The notes beneath the pieces were generated by a model. It saw only the letters and a list, made by a program, of their open reading frames with translations, was not told where the DNA came from and ran no database searches. The position numbers and the translations under genes are program-made. From positions 51,474,596 to 51,538,595 of the forward strand of contig OY743177.1 in NCBI GenBank assembly GCA_963555705.1: a stretch of DNA of 64,000 nucleotides, in the 5' to 3' direction. Shown piece by piece: positions 44,771-56,455 of this stretch (positions are counted from its first letter, which is position 1; each line of letters starts with the position of its first letter). The stretch comes from Ligustrum vulgare (lineage: Eukaryota; Streptophyta; Magnoliopsida; Lamiales; Oleaceae).

Positions 44771-46640
44771 TTAGAATATTTGACCCAAATTAAGAATGAG
44801 AATATTTTGGACAATTGATTTCCCTATTAAAGTGGTTAACTTGGAGACCAGTTAAAGGTGAAATGGAAAGAAAATAAAAAACTTTATTTTGATATTCTAC
44901 TTCAATAAGGAAACTTACTTGGACACGAATTCTACATATTCTAGGGGTTGTTTTTATATATAAATATGTGTGTTAGGGAGTCATAATATTGTGAATCTTA
45001 TGTGAGACTAATTAGAGAGAAAGTTGGAGAGCTTTATTTTTGTAGTTTCTTGTGAACTCTTTGTGGGATAATTCAAAGTTGGAGAGCTTTATTTTTTTAG
45101 TTTCATTATTTGTATTTTCTCTATAGTCATGTGATTGGGTTGGTGAGTGAAATTCTATATAATTGTAATAATTTATTATATTGTGAAAAACTTTGGCGAT
45201 CCAAAAATTTTGCGTCGTTATTATTTATTTTCTTGTTGCTTAATTATTTCTTGAACATTAAAAGATCCTATGAGTTAAAGAAGGGGAATCAACGTGTAAT
45301 TTTCAACAAGTAGTATTAGAGCATCAGTTGGTTCGAAAAATTTTATGGAGCAAAAGAAAATATATCTGTCAAGTACGACATGGAGAAATTTTAGGAAAAA
45401 CTAATTTTGGCTTGTGGCAAGTACAAGTCAAGAATATTTTAATTCAGGCGGGTCTGCACAAAGTTTTGAAGGGAAAACCAACCGAGAGCTCTGACAAAGA
45501 AAAAAACAAACTGGATCAGCAAAAGCGATGAAGATTGGGAAGATTTGGGTTTGAGAGCTGCTAGTACAATATGGCTTTGTTTGGCCAAGAATGTTCTTGC
45601 AAATATTCATTGAATAACTATTTCTAAGGAACTTTGGGAAAAACTAGAAGAGTTGTATCAAACGAAGAACTTGTCAAATAGCTTGTATATGAAGGAACAG
45701 TTTCATTCGTTGAGAATGAACGCAGGTACAAAAATCTCCGACCATCTTTGTGTTCTTAACGAGATTGTTTCTGAACTGGAATCTATTGGAGTCAAAGTTG
45801 AAGATGAGGATAAAGCGTTGAGGCTCATCTAGTCTCTTCCATCCACGTTTGAGCACATCAAGTCGGCTGCCTGCTCGAATGTGGACAATTCGACTCTCAC
45901 TGTGGAGGGCGGTGATGATGTACTCTCAGTAGGATGCGAGACATCCTCATGGCATGATGCCAGTTGCCATGATAGAGGATAAGTTCTTACTGGTTATACT
46001 TATATGGTGGAGTATAGGATCGTCATAATGAAAAAACTTGCCTGTTTACCCAATGATTAATTTTTGAATATTTTGGCTTGGATGAATTTGTGTCAAGGTG
46101 GAGATTGTTGGAATATTTGACCCAAATTAAGAATGAAAATATCCTGGACAATTGATTTCCCTATTAAAGTGGTTGGAGACCAAGTTAAAGGTGAAAAGGA
46201 AAGGAAATAAAAGACTTTATTTTGGTATTCTACTTCAATAAGGAAACTTACTTGGACATAAATTTTACATATTCTAGGGATTTTTTTACCTATAAATATG
46301 TGTTTTAGGGAGTCATAATATTGTTAATCTTATGTGAGACTAATTAGAGAGAAAATTGGAGAGCTTTATCTTTGTAGTTTCTTGTGAACTCTTTGTGGGA
46401 TAATTCAAAGGGTAGAAACTTGGGTTAGATAGAAGCTCATAATTTGTATTTTCTCTATAGTTTATAGGATTTGGTTGGTGAGTGAAATTCTATATAATTG
46501 TAATAATTTATTATATAGTGAAAGGCTTTGGCGATCCAAAAATTTTACGTCATTATTTATTTTCTTGTTGCTCAATTATTTCTTGAACATTAACAGATCA
46601 TGTGAGTTAAAGAAGGAGAATCGACGTGTAATTCCCAAAA
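44771..46640 (+). mobile_element. Small Copia-type derivative (gag remnant only)
   Basis: LTRs of 538 and 535 bp (44771-45308 and 46106-46640), flanked by the duplication CACTC (44766-44770 and 46641-46645). A mutated Copia primer site (GTATTAGAGC) lies just after the first LTR at about 45313, and a purine-rich tract AAGGTGGAGATTG precedes the second. Only about 0.8 kb of interior remains, so this is a deletion derivative. Confidence 0.88.
45309..46105 (+). pseudogene. gag: Copia gag remnant
   Basis: GKTNFGLWQVQVKNILIQAG at about 45388 is the typical start of Copia gag. Further pieces in other frames read LWEKLEELYQTKNLSNSLYM (about 45627) and ALRLI-SLPSTFEHIKS (about 45818, with a TAG where Gln is expected). 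At least one frameshift near 45515. Coding stops at about 45900; protease and all of pol are missing. Confidence 0.75.
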
Positions 46641-47099
46641 CACTCCTCACATGAAGTGAGGTCCACAAATATTTTATTATTTGTGGGCTCCATCCCATGT
46701 GAGGGGTGTAAGAAAATGTGTAAGGAAGTGTATAAGTGTAGCATTATTCATCATAAAGATAGTTGTTTAGCACTAAATCATCACTGATACATCAACAATG
46801 ACCACATCTTTAACACGGTGAATTAAAAAGTTAGTACCTTTATGTCTTCAGCAATAAGACCCTAAGCTAGCAGCCTAGCACTATGGACGTAGTGCAACCA
46901 TTTCCGGTAAAATCGTTTGTTTTTGTACGTCCGTGCCTGCTTGACAAACTTTACTCATTTTCAAGAGAAATCAACATTTTAAAGGCTTACATGCCAGTAA
47001 TATGGCTTATGGAACACATGCAGGATACTTAATACAAATAATAAGGCAACTATTTAAGCCACTTATCAATAATAAGGCATCTGGTTTTGCTAGTATATG

Positions 47100-47620
47100 A
47101 AAATAACGACCAAATGTTTAGTCACTGTATGATTTACACTCGCGGCAACCACAATGGCTGGTCGCTAAAATAGCATAAAAATCGACGAAATTTCTCCTCC
47201 AAGTGTTTTTACGACTAGCCAAAGGTTGGTCACTAATATAGGACAAGAACAACCAAAGATGTGGTCCTGTATGATTTAAATTCACAGCGACTACAATGGT
47301 TGGTCGCTGAAACAGAAGAATAATCGTGAAAATTTTCCCTCCAATTATTTTTGTGACCACATAAATCTTGGTTGCTAATATATAACATCATCAACCACGA
47401 TGTTTGGTCGCTGAAACAAGATAAAAATCGTGAGAATTTTCCCTCCAATTATTTTTGCGACAAACCAAATGTTTGCTAGTCACTAATATATAATAACAAT
47501 AACCAAAGGTGTGGTCTCTATATGATTTAAACTCTCGAGGAACACAGTGTTTGGTCATTGAAATAGAATAAAAATATAGAGAATCTTCCCCCCCATTTTT
47601 TTTGGGACCAACCAAATCAA
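47100..47620. repeat. Degenerate tandem array with GGTCGCT motifs
   Basis: Units starting TGGTCGCTAAAATAG or a variant recur at 47159, 47301, 47405 and 47552. Each is followed by an AAAATCGTGA..TTTTCCCTCCAATTATTTTT segment and CACTAATATATAA-like segments. Spacing is 104-147 bases. GGTCGCT and its inverse are common in subterminal regions of CACTA transposons, but no terminus is visible. The stretches 46743-47099 and 47621-47917 hold nothing else I recognise. Confidence 0.5.
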
Positions 47621-47917
47621 TACCCACATCCCATTATCAAATGAGATGAGTGACATCATTCTACAACAAATCATAGTAGTCTAGCTCATACAAAACCTCA
47701 ATAAGCAAAAGTCCCGAGTCTTCGACTTGATGTGAATCGGTATAACTCCGGATGCATGAATAGATAGTAGAGAACTTTTTGATCCAGAGGATCACCTTGA
47801 AGATGCAACTGCAAAACATAAATGAAGTTATTTTTCAAAAATACTTTCAAGAATATGTGCCAATTTAAATCGTTATTAATCCTATGCTACAAATACGAAA
47901 GGTGGAGACTTAAATAC

Positions 47918-47940
47918 TATACTCCCTCCATCCCATGAAG
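47918..47940. mobile_element. Possible Stowaway MITE end
   Basis: TACTCCCTCCATCCCATGAA resembles the Stowaway terminal sequence. The opposite end is not found, so this is weak. Confidence 0.25.
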
Positions 47941-47959
47941 ATAGAATTGCTTCTATTTT

Positions 47960-48313
47960 CTAATGCAAAGTGGAACAATGAATTCAAGCAAAAACCTTTT
48001 AAAAAAATTATAAAATTTGGAATCCAACAGGAAGATTGAGAAGAAATCTCAAGAACTTTTATTAATCAATGAATGAATGAAAACAATGAATTAACTTTCT
48101 ATTTATAAGGTCATAAAACAAAGAAACATATTCTAAAGTAACTAAGAAAACATAAAAACTATTTTAAATCAAATAAAGAAAAAGAATTCAAAATAAACTA
48201 AATGATCGAATAGCCCTAAAATATAAAAAAAACTATTTTCACTTGTGTGTTGCACTCATCACGTCGAGCTGCCCAAAATAAACATATTACGAGTCCGAAA
48301 TGGAAATCAGACG
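47960..48313 (-). repeat. LTR-like segment of a Gypsy fragment
   Basis: Directly downstream (minus strand) of the integrase fragment at 48314-48648. It has a TATA box CCTTATAAATAG at 48099-48110 and an AATAAA-like signal at about 48058-48063. This fits a 3' LTR, but no partner LTR is in the window and the ends are not defined. Confidence 0.35.
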
Positions 48314-48648
48314 CTAAATCTGTAAATTGTGGTCTAGTCCTTTACAATCTAATTCATCTTCAATCCACTTGGCCCTTTGTTCTACATCAGTCCCTTCTAC
48401 CTCCAAAGAACTTGACCCCGAGTTATAATCTGGATAAAGAGGCTCACTATCATCGTGATTAGCATATAGATCAGTCACATTAAAAGTATTTGAAATCCAC
48501 ATGGAAACCGGTAGGTCAATGATGTAAGCATTGTTGTTAATATGTTTCGGGGCCTTGGAAGGACCATGTTTCCTTGCCTTTAGTTTGCTATAGGTCCCAA
48601 CTGAAATCGTTCTTTTCGCAGAAATACCATAATTGAATCCCCCTCCTC
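48314..48648 (-). pseudogene. Gypsy integrase C-terminal fragment
   Basis: Minus strand: GDSIMVFLRKERFQLGP (about 48645-48595), then, after a frameshift, KARKHGPSKAP, NNNAYIIDLPVSMWISNTFN and VTDLYANHDDSEPLYPDYNS (48530-48430). This is the C-terminal region of Ty3/Gypsy integrases of the chromovirus kind, unlike the Tat elements here. The homology begins within a few bases of the bZIP exon at 48650. Confidence 0.65.
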
Positions 48649-49605
48649 AATGTACCTTGACATAGATAAGTTCAATTCAACATCTGGCATTTCTGCAGTC
48701 CAAGTGGGTGAATCATCTAATCCGACAGCACCAAAGTCCGGTCTTTTAGCCAACCTTTCAACCGATAATGTGGTTCATGATTTAAGTGAGAACCCAAGAG
48801 GTAGGCATCAGCATAGCCAATCCATCGATGGGCCTATGAAGCCAGATATGCTCGTGCCAGGTTTGGAAGAGTCATCTCCAGCTGAGTCAAAGAAAGCAGT
48901 ATCTGCAGCTAAGCTTGCTGAGCTTGCTCTTGTTGATCCAAAACGTGCTAAGAGGTAAGGATTTTGCATGAAGCTATGTATTAATATATTCCTGTGACTC
49001 CTATTAGTTCTTCTGGTTCTCATTCCTAGCTACTCTGACCTACTAGTTTGCTGAAGCAATAAATTTGTCGTCTACATTTTTGTCATTTTCTGTTTATCAC
49101 CTGTTATAGGAACCTATCAACCTAACAATAATGCGTGACCCAAATCTTTTCCTATTCTTCTATATATTCCACGTGGCTGGTAATTGTATTTATGATATAC
49201 ATAAAGATGAAATTTATCATAAATCATTTTTCCTTCGGATCTTGGATGTATTCTTTTGGCAGCCAGTAAACATTGAACATGGTAGCTGGAATGTCGTGGC
49301 TTGGCTTCATGGATTGAATTTTCCTGAAGGATGCTCGCTGTTCTGGAGCTCGTATTGCTATTCTGATGGTTGTGATGGTATTGATAGAGGTAACAGTGTT
49401 CGTTATCCATTGATGAATTAGCTTGGGGTTACAGAATTGGAGGGGTTCATCAATAGATTTTAGTCTAATTGCTTATTTGATGGACAAAGTTGGAATCATC
49501 AGAGGTCAAAGTCCTACATATTGTGCCAATTCAAAAGAGGTCACTTAGCCCTTTGACCTCTCTTAAAAAAGATGCCGCTGACAAGTCAATAAAATCCGAG
49601 TGAGT

Positions 49606-49928
49606 TGAAGTAAATAAAAAGAAGACGGAAGAGGCTAATAGGCAAGATAACGAGCTCAAGCCGAGAATTAAAGATTTTACTTCCCACTTTAGATTACAGG
49701 ATGATGATTATATATACAAGCAAACCTATACATATAACTAATATACATAAATGAGCTAACAGCTGTACACGAGATTCTCTTCCTCAGCCTTCTTCACGTC
49801 CAAGGCATTCTGTTGAATTTGTTGGAGAAGAGAACAATCTAGAATAGTGCCATGCTGGCACTTCTATCGTGTTTTCCCTTGCTTTATCAGCTTGTGCATT
49901 ATGGTCCTCCAATTCTTTAACTCTAACA
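49606..49928 (-). repeat. 3' LTR of the intronic Copia element
   Basis: TGAAGTAAATAAAAAG to CTCTAACA on the plus strand. The polypurine tract lies at 49929-49940 (minus strand). Confidence 0.92.
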
Positions 49929-52900
49929 CCCCCCCTTCGAGCTGGAGGTAGCTTCAATAACTCCAAGATTGTCTCGTAGGAATAAGTGTCTGGATTGTGT
50001 CATAGGCTTGGTTAAAATGTCGGCAACTTTATCGGCTGTGGAAATGTAGCTGATGCTTAAGTGTTTGTCAAGAACCTTGTCTCGAATGAAGTGTATATCA
50101 AGTTCAATATGCTTCGTTTGCACATGATAAACAGGATTAGACGCCAAAGCACTAGCCCCCATGTTATCACACCAAATCTTGGGACTCTCCTTCTGTTTCA
50201 AATTAAGCTCGCTCAAAAATGAGCTGATCCAAGTTATTTCTGCTGCAGTGTGTGAAAGTGCCCTATATTCAGCCTCCGTGCTGGACCTTGCAACTACCTA
50301 CTGCTTCTTCGCACACCAGGCTATCAGGTTATCACCCAAGTAAACACAATATCCCACAGTGGATTTCCTATCATCCGGACAAGATGCCCAATCTGCGTCT
50401 ACATAGGCTGTAATATTAAGATCTTGAGATTCTTGTATGATCAGACCGCGGCTAAGTGTTCCTTTCACATATCTGAACAATCTTTTTAGCATGCACCAAT
50501 GAGCTTCTGTTGGGAAATGAAGAAACTGGCTTAATCTGTTCACAGCAAATGAAATATCCAGCCTAGTGTGAGTCAAATATTGTAAAGCCCCTACAGCACT
50601 TCTAAACATAGTAGGATTCTTCAGTGTCTGCCTTTCATTCTTACTGATTAGTTTACCTGTAGCCATAGGTGTAATGCTCGGTTTTAGGTGCTCAAGATCA
50701 AATCTTCTCAACATATCCATTGCATAACCCTTTTGAGACATATGTAACCCAAGTGCATCTCTGAAGAAGTCTATCCCCAAAAATTTCTTTAGGCTGCCCA
50801 TATCCTTTAGTGCAAATGTGGAATTTAATCTGTCAATGATTTTCTGTAGCCTAGTACTGCAACTACCTGTAATAATGATGTCATCAACGTATATAAGAAG
50901 GAAAATTTCATATTGCAGTGAAGATAGAAAGAACACAGAACTATCAGCTTTAGACTGTTTGAAGTTCCACTTCAAAAGTGTCTCCTTAAGTGTGTTATTC
51001 CAAGCTCTTGGGGCCTGCCTTAAACCGTACAATGCCTTGTTTAACTTGCATACATAGGATGGTTTACTTTGATCAATGAAGCCCTGAGGTTGTGCCAAGT
51101 ACACAGTTTCTTCAAGTTTACCATTAAGGAATGCATTATTAATATCAATTTGTCTGATTTCCCAGCCTCTAGTGACTCCCAAAGTGAGAATAATCTTCAG
51201 GGTAGCAGCTTTTGCGACTGGGCTGAATGTATCATAAAAATCAATCCCCTGTGTCTGCAGGAACCCTTTCGCCACAAGCCTGGCTTTATGTCTCAAAGCC
51301 TTGCCATTTGAATCAGATTTTAACTTAAAAATCCACTTGCTACCAATAACTTTCATACTGGGATTAGGTGGAACCAGAGTCCATGTTTCATTCCTGATCA
51401 ATGCACCATATTCCTCTGCCATAGCCCTGCACCAGTTATTATCTCTTGCTGCTTCTGAAAAATTTGAAGGTTCTACTCCCTTCATACATTCTGTTGCAGC
51501 AGATATATAGGCTTTTGGCTTGTACACTCCAGCTTTGGCTCTAGTCATCATGTGATGTCCCTTTGGTTCTAAGTTTTCTGTGATGTCTGGACGGATATCC
51601 ACAGATTCTGGTATCAACTCAATTCTCTCATCAGATTCTGGAGCATTCTCTGATGAAGATCCATTTTCCTCTACCTCTTGAGTCTCAATTCCAAAATTAT
51701 TTCCCTGATCAACCCCAGTATCATGAACATTTTCAGTGGAGTCTCTTTGTGCAGGATCAGCAAAATACTGATCTATACCAGCTGAATCTTTGGAGGTATT
51801 TTCTGGAGTTAGGTCAATAGGTAATTGATGCAGGGTTAAGGGGGAGAGTTCAGGTTGAGCATGCTTATTCAGGAAACCTTCTTTGAAAAGGAAGTGATTT
51901 TCATTGAATGTGACATTTCTAGAGATGTAAATTCTACCAACAGAGTTTAAACATTTATAACCCTTGTGTGATGCACTAGGACCAAGGTAGACACATTTTT
52001 GGGTATGGAAATCAAATTTGTGCTTTTGATAGGGCCTAAGACAAGGGTAGCAAGCACTTCCAAACACTCTCAGTTGCTGATAATCTGGTTTTTGGTTGAA
52101 TAGGCATTCAAATGGTGATTTGTTGTTAAGTATAGGGGTAGGTATCCTGTTAATTATATAGGTTGAAGTTAGAAAGGCTTCCCACCAAAAATATAAGGGC
52201 ATTTCTGCTTGAGCTAGTAAGGTTAACCCCATCTCTGTTATGTGTCTATGTTTCCTCTCCACTCTACCGTTTTGGGAAGATGTGTGTGGACAGGAGTATC
52301 TCAGTTTAATACCAGATTCAGCAGCTATTCTATCCAGTGGTCTATACTCTCCACCAAAATCAGATTGTATGACTTTTATTTTCCTCTCAAACTGATTCTC
52401 AACTAGACTTTTAAACTGTCCAAAGTAGCATAATACCTCAGATTTTTGCTTTAGTGGGTAAATCCAGGTGTATCTAGTGCAATCATCAACAAAGATTAAG
52501 TAATATTTAAATCCTGTGGTAGATTTCTGGGGAGAAGGTACCCACACATCAGTTTGTATTAAATCAAGAGGATGGAGAGCATGAGATGATGACGTATTGA
52601 ATGGTAATGCATGAGATTTACCATATTGACAGGCTTCACAAAATGATAGGTTTTTATTGTTGATTGTATATTTATTACAAGCTTTAAAAACATGACATAA
52701 AGTAGAGACACAAGGATGCCCCAATCTTCTATACCATACTTCAGCTTCTGAATTTAAGGTACTGATTTTGGAAGAGACTGGTGACTCATTTCTGCAAACG
52801 TTGACACTGGATTTGTGGATGTTGGTATCATGGTTTGATCTTGTGTTTAGAGGTCTTGAGCTGGAGCTATATCTTTTTCTAGAGGTAGGAAAATTCAGCT

Positions 52901-53138
52901 GGTATAAACCGTTTTTAAGCTTCCCTTGCACTAGGATCCTCCTGCTTTCCAGATCCTTCACAATACAATGGTTAGGAAAGAATTCTACTGAAACACCATT
53001 ATCAACTGTGAACTTTGATATGCTAATCAGGTTCTTCTTAATTTTAGGGACATGCAAAAGATTTTTAAGCACTAAAGATCTTTTATAATCAACTGTAAAA
53101 TCCTTAGAAACAGCGTGAGAGTTTTTAAGGGAGAGCCA
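49923..53138 (-). pseudogene. pol: Copia pol: integrase, reverse transcriptase, RNase H (one stop)
   Basis: An almost intact frame of about 1,050 codons. Integrase zinc-binding: WYRRLGHPCVSTLCHVF and CEACQYGKSH. Integrase core: DLIQTDVWVPSP, KVIQSDFGGEYRP, NGRVERKHRHITEM (the D, D, E set), then FECLFNQKPDYQQLRVFGSA. RT: NETWTLVPP, GSKWIFKLKSDSNGKALRHK, ARLVAKGFLQTQGIDFYDTF, RQIDINNAFLNGKLEE, and catalytic YVDDIIITG at about 50890-50870. RNase H: YVDADWASCPDDRKSTVGYC, interrupted by one TAG (50298-50300) where Gln is expected, then SSTEAEYRALSHTAAEITW and DNMGASALASNPVYHVQTKH to the end at 49923. A one-base shift near 53130 (A run) separates it from gag-protease. Otherwise all catalytic residues are present. 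Confidence 0.9.
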
Positions 53139-54246
53139 TTACCAACTAGGATCCTTTCTTTACCTTCATCTTCCTTGGCTGCTGGGATATTTGCTTTGTT
53201 TGAAATGATATGATGGCTTGCACCTGAGTTAGCATACCATGCGTGGTCTTCCACTGTGCTGGGATTAGCAACATAAGCAGCATGTTGAGTATTGTTGCTG
53301 GTCTGGCCAGTAGTTCTGCTTCCTCCATACTGATCCTCATATCTACTGTAACACCACTTAGCAATGTGGTTATTCATGCCACATATCTGACATGAGCTCC
53401 TATTCTCAGTGAACCTACTGGCTCTTCCTCTACCTCTCGATCTCCCTCTATAGTTTGAACTTCGACCACCTCTGCTATACCTTCCACTAAAAGAGTTGAA
53501 CCTCTGAGAATTTCCTTGAGTCAGATTTATGGATCCAAAGTTGTTCCTGACTTGATTCAGGTACTCCAATATGCTCTCAAAGGTCATAAGTACAGATGCC
53601 ATTTCCTGCCAGGTTATTTGCTCTCTACTGTTGAGCTGAACAACAATGGGCATGTACTCTTCATCCAAACCAGCTAGAACTTGTGTTATTAGATCACCTT
53701 GTTCAATCTTCTTCCCTACTACCTCCAGATTGTCAGCCAGATTTTTGATTGAGGTGAGATATTGATCCATAGACATGGATCCCTTTCTGATTCGTTGCAT
53801 TTCTAAGATGAGGAATGTTACTCTAGATCTGTTGAGTATTCCATAGTTTTCACAGACAGCTTTCCACAATTTTCTGGAGTTTTCGCAGCCCATTACTCTC
53901 ATTACAATATCTGGAGTCATAGTCGAGTACAGCCATCCATAAGCATCTGATCAACCATGATCCACCATGAGTATTCTGGATTTGCAACCGACTCAATCAC
54001 GGTACCAGTCTCAGACGTTATTTAGTTGCTCAGAAATTCAGCTGGGCACTCTTTGGTGCCTAGAAGATGCCCTTCCAGATTGTGGCCCTTAACTATAGGC
54101 ATGATGATGTTCTTCCACAGTAGGAAGTTATCCTTATCGAGTTTTACAGAGGGTATTTGGGTCAGATTCATGCCAATGGAGGTGAGGTTGTTCACAGTAG
54201 TGGAGGTCTGGATGGTGGAATTTGAATCTATACTTGGGGTTGTCAT
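53072..54246 (-). pseudogene. gag: Copia gag and protease (broken)
   Basis: The ATG at 54246 lies eight bases after the primer site. The N-terminal part has PSVKLDKDNFLLWKNIIMPI. A TAA (54022-54024) and a one-base shift near 53935 break it. The continuation from 53920 has GCENSRKLWKAVCENYGILN, VLAGLDEEYMPIVVQL, an Arg/Gly-rich stretch, and the zinc knuckle CQICGMNNHIAKWC (about 53395-53354). The protease active-site segment reads WYANSGASHH (about 53235), with Asn in place of the catalytic Asp (GAC to AAC class change). So the protease would be inactive. Confidence 0.88.
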
Positions 54247-54254
54247 TCTTGCTG

Positions 54255-54266
54255 GCTCTGATACCA
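54255..54266 (-). other. Copia primer-binding site
   Basis: The minus strand reads TGGTATCAGAGC, the exact initiator-Met tRNA type, three bases (ACT) from the LTR end. Confidence 0.95.
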
Positions 54267-54269
54267 AGT

Positions 54270-54592
54270 TGAAGTAAATAAAAAGAAGACGGAAGAGGCT
54301 AATAGGCAAGATAACGAGCTGGAGCCGAGAATTAAAGATTTTACTTCCCACTTTAGATTACAGGATGATGGTTATATATACAAGCAAACCTATACATATA
54401 ACTAATATACATAAATGAGCTAACAGCTGTACACAAGATTCTCTTCCTCAGCCTTCTTCACGTCCAAGGCATTCTGTTGAATTTGTTGGAGAATAGAACA
54501 ATCTAGAATAGTGCCATGCTGGCACGTCTGACGTGCTTTCTCTTGCTTTATCAGCTTGTGCATTATGGTCCTCCAATTCTTTAACTCTAACA
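54270..54592 (-). repeat. 5' LTR of the intronic Copia element
   Basis: Same length as the 3' LTR with about 10 substitutions and no indel. A TATATATA stretch lies at about 54375. Confidence 0.92.
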
Positions 54593-55946
54593 GGCACGGA
54601 TTTCTCCCTTCCTCTTTCTTTGTCTTCTTTTTGCTGCTTTTCTCGCCTTTTCACCAAAATAGAATTGTATTTATTTATGTTTATGTTTATGTCTCTGTAT
54701 ATTCTTGCTGATTGACATTTTAATATTGAAGCCTGCGATAACTTCTTTCCATTTCGTCGTACCACTACTTTCCATCATGTCTGTAAACAAAAATGACAAT
54801 CTCTTCTTGCCATTCTACATTCTTATTCATTGGATAAGTAAGGAGGTAAGTCTATAATATGGTGAAAATTTCCAAAAATGTATTAACTTTTTTCAATTTC
54901 AAGTAAACCCCTTTTGCAAACATTTCTGTCAGTTCCCACGGCGGAGGAGGTATATAGTTAACATTTTGCTTTAGAAATGATCATATTTATGAATGCAAGT
55001 GGTAGGTTTCATTTAATCAGATTGATAGGATAATTTCTGTGTTCTCTCTATCTCTGTTTTATCTTGAATTTCATTCAATTTACTTGGTGCTAGATCTCTG
55101 TTCTTGCCATTAGCAAGCTGATCAAAGCTTCCAGTAACTTTTACTATCTTCACATTGTTACATTATGCATGTTTCCTGCTTGGAGTTTCGTTGAGAGCGG
55201 AGCGCATGTTTATATATTTAATCCGACGTGTAACAGGATTTGGGCAAATAGGCAATCAGCTGCTCGGTCAAAAGAACGAAAGATGAGATATATTGCTGAT
55301 CTTGAAAGGAAGGTCCAAGCTCTTCAGACCGAAGCTACTACCTTGTCCACACAGTTAACAATGTTGCAGGTGATTTTCGAGTTTTCTCCCGCATTAACTA
55401 TTAATTTTTTTGATGGGTTGTTCCCCTCCCTTCCCGGTCTATTCTTATGCAAAATGGAGAAAATAAAAGAAAAGCAAACAGTTGAATATAAGAATATGGT
55501 AAGAAAACAAAGAAAGAAAATAGTAGCTAAAAATGTCAATTGTTTCATTGCTGGTATTGGAATTAAACCGACCTTTTTCATTGCTCACTAGCATAAAAAG
55601 TGGCTAGCAGGAACGAACCACTGCTCCCTTTATTTAGCTGCTGGTAATTCCTCTCCCATGAGATAGATAGGTTCTTGAAAAAACAAAATAATGCTTTTTT
55701 TTATGGATTTGCAAGAAAATGAGGAAACATAGTTTATCGGTTGGAGTGTTTAATTTCATAAATAACTGGTGCTGTAATTATATCAACTATTTTTACCTAG
55801 TTTTACCAATGTAAGAATGAAATTTTCTGTTTAATTTTTTCTTCTTTCCGTTTTACCAACAGAGAGATTCCAACTGTCTTACAAATGAAAACAGTGAACT
55901 CAAAGTGCGAGTGCAAACAATGGAACAACAAGTTCACTTGCAAGAC

Positions 55947-56455
55947 TCGATACCTTTTAACTACTGCAGGAATTTTCACCTCATCCTTTCTCGCTGTCTT
56001 CCCACTACTTTGTCTTTGAAATATCTTGAAAGTAAAAGGTGCAGACTGAAGCAAAGAACTTAGGACATTTATTATTGAACTTGATATATGAACTGAGAAA
56101 AAAAAAATTATCGTTTCTTTCCTTCTAATGAATAAATAAGAGCTGACCATCATTTGATGATTGATTTAGCATGTACAGAATTCAACAAGTGTTTTGGAAA
56201 GTTATGTCAATTTACTTGTCTTTGCAGTTGAACATTCTCAGTTTTATTAACAAGTGTTGGCTAGTGTATGTCAATTTCAGCATTTTCAGTTTTTTCATGC
56301 TGAACTTAATTTATGGTAGTATTGATGATTGCTTTATTATCAAATTTAAGCTTCATATTGTTTCCATCTGAGCATCTCATAGCCTCTGTTTTGAATTTTT
56401 GTGAACTGTGCCGATGAATTTGTTTCTATCTCATCATCTCATAGTGTGCTGTGTG
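55947..56455. other. No gene recognised downstream of the bZIP remnant
   Basis: The continuation of the frame after 55946 has no similarity I recognise to the bZIP family. A short open frame runs on the minus strand at 55803-56153, without a motif. Confidence 0.4.

Larger units (their letters stand above)
44729..46742. mobile_element. Hairpin MITE split by a Copia derivative
   Basis: The left arm (44729-44770, repeated CTTACACAC motifs) and the right part (46641-46742) form an inverted repeat when the Copia element between them is removed. CTTACACACTCCTCACATG pairs with CATGTGAGGGGTGTAAG, and near the centre CCACAAAT pairs with ATTTGTGG. The restored unit is about 145 bases. Outer ends and target duplication are not clear. 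Confidence 0.6.
49606..54592 (-). mobile_element. Copia LTR retrotransposon inside the bZIP intron
   Basis: LTRs of 323 bp at 54270-54592 (5') and 49606-49928 (3') differ at about 10 positions (about 3%). Minus-strand order: LTR, initiator-Met primer site, gag, protease, integrase, RT, RNase H, polypurine tract (GAAGGGGGGG), LTR. Integrase before RT identifies Ty1/Copia. It is 4987 bp long and nearly complete. Flanking bases TGAGT (left) and GGCAC (right) do not form a target duplication. The orientation is opposite to the bZIP gene. Confidence 0.92.
48650..55946 (+). pseudogene. Group I bZIP transcription factor gene, truncated at both ends (PosF21/RF2a-like)
   Basis: Exon a (48650-48954) encodes an acidic/Ser-rich part ending AKLAELALVDPKRAKR. 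Exon b (55237-55369) has the basic region [19 protein letters not shown] and the start of the zipper. Exon c (55863-55946) has NENSELKVRVQTMEQQVHLQ. Splice sites GTAAGG/AACAG and GTGATT/CAACAG keep the frame across a 6.3-kb and a 493-bp intron. The Lys in KERK, where most bZIPs have Arg, marks group I; leucine heptads are clear. The protein would bind DNA as a dimer in the nucleus. In relatives such as PosF21, MYLD is internal, so the ATG at 48650 is not the real start and the N-terminal part is missing. Exon c ends without a donor, and the rest of the zipper and the Gln-rich tail are absent. The large intron carries a Copia element. Gene remnant or captured fragment. Confidence 0.85.

Noticed and set aside
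48650..48652. ATG at 48650 as the genuine start of the bZIP protein
   Set aside because: In recognised relatives this Met is internal, and foreign Gypsy sequence lies directly upstream.
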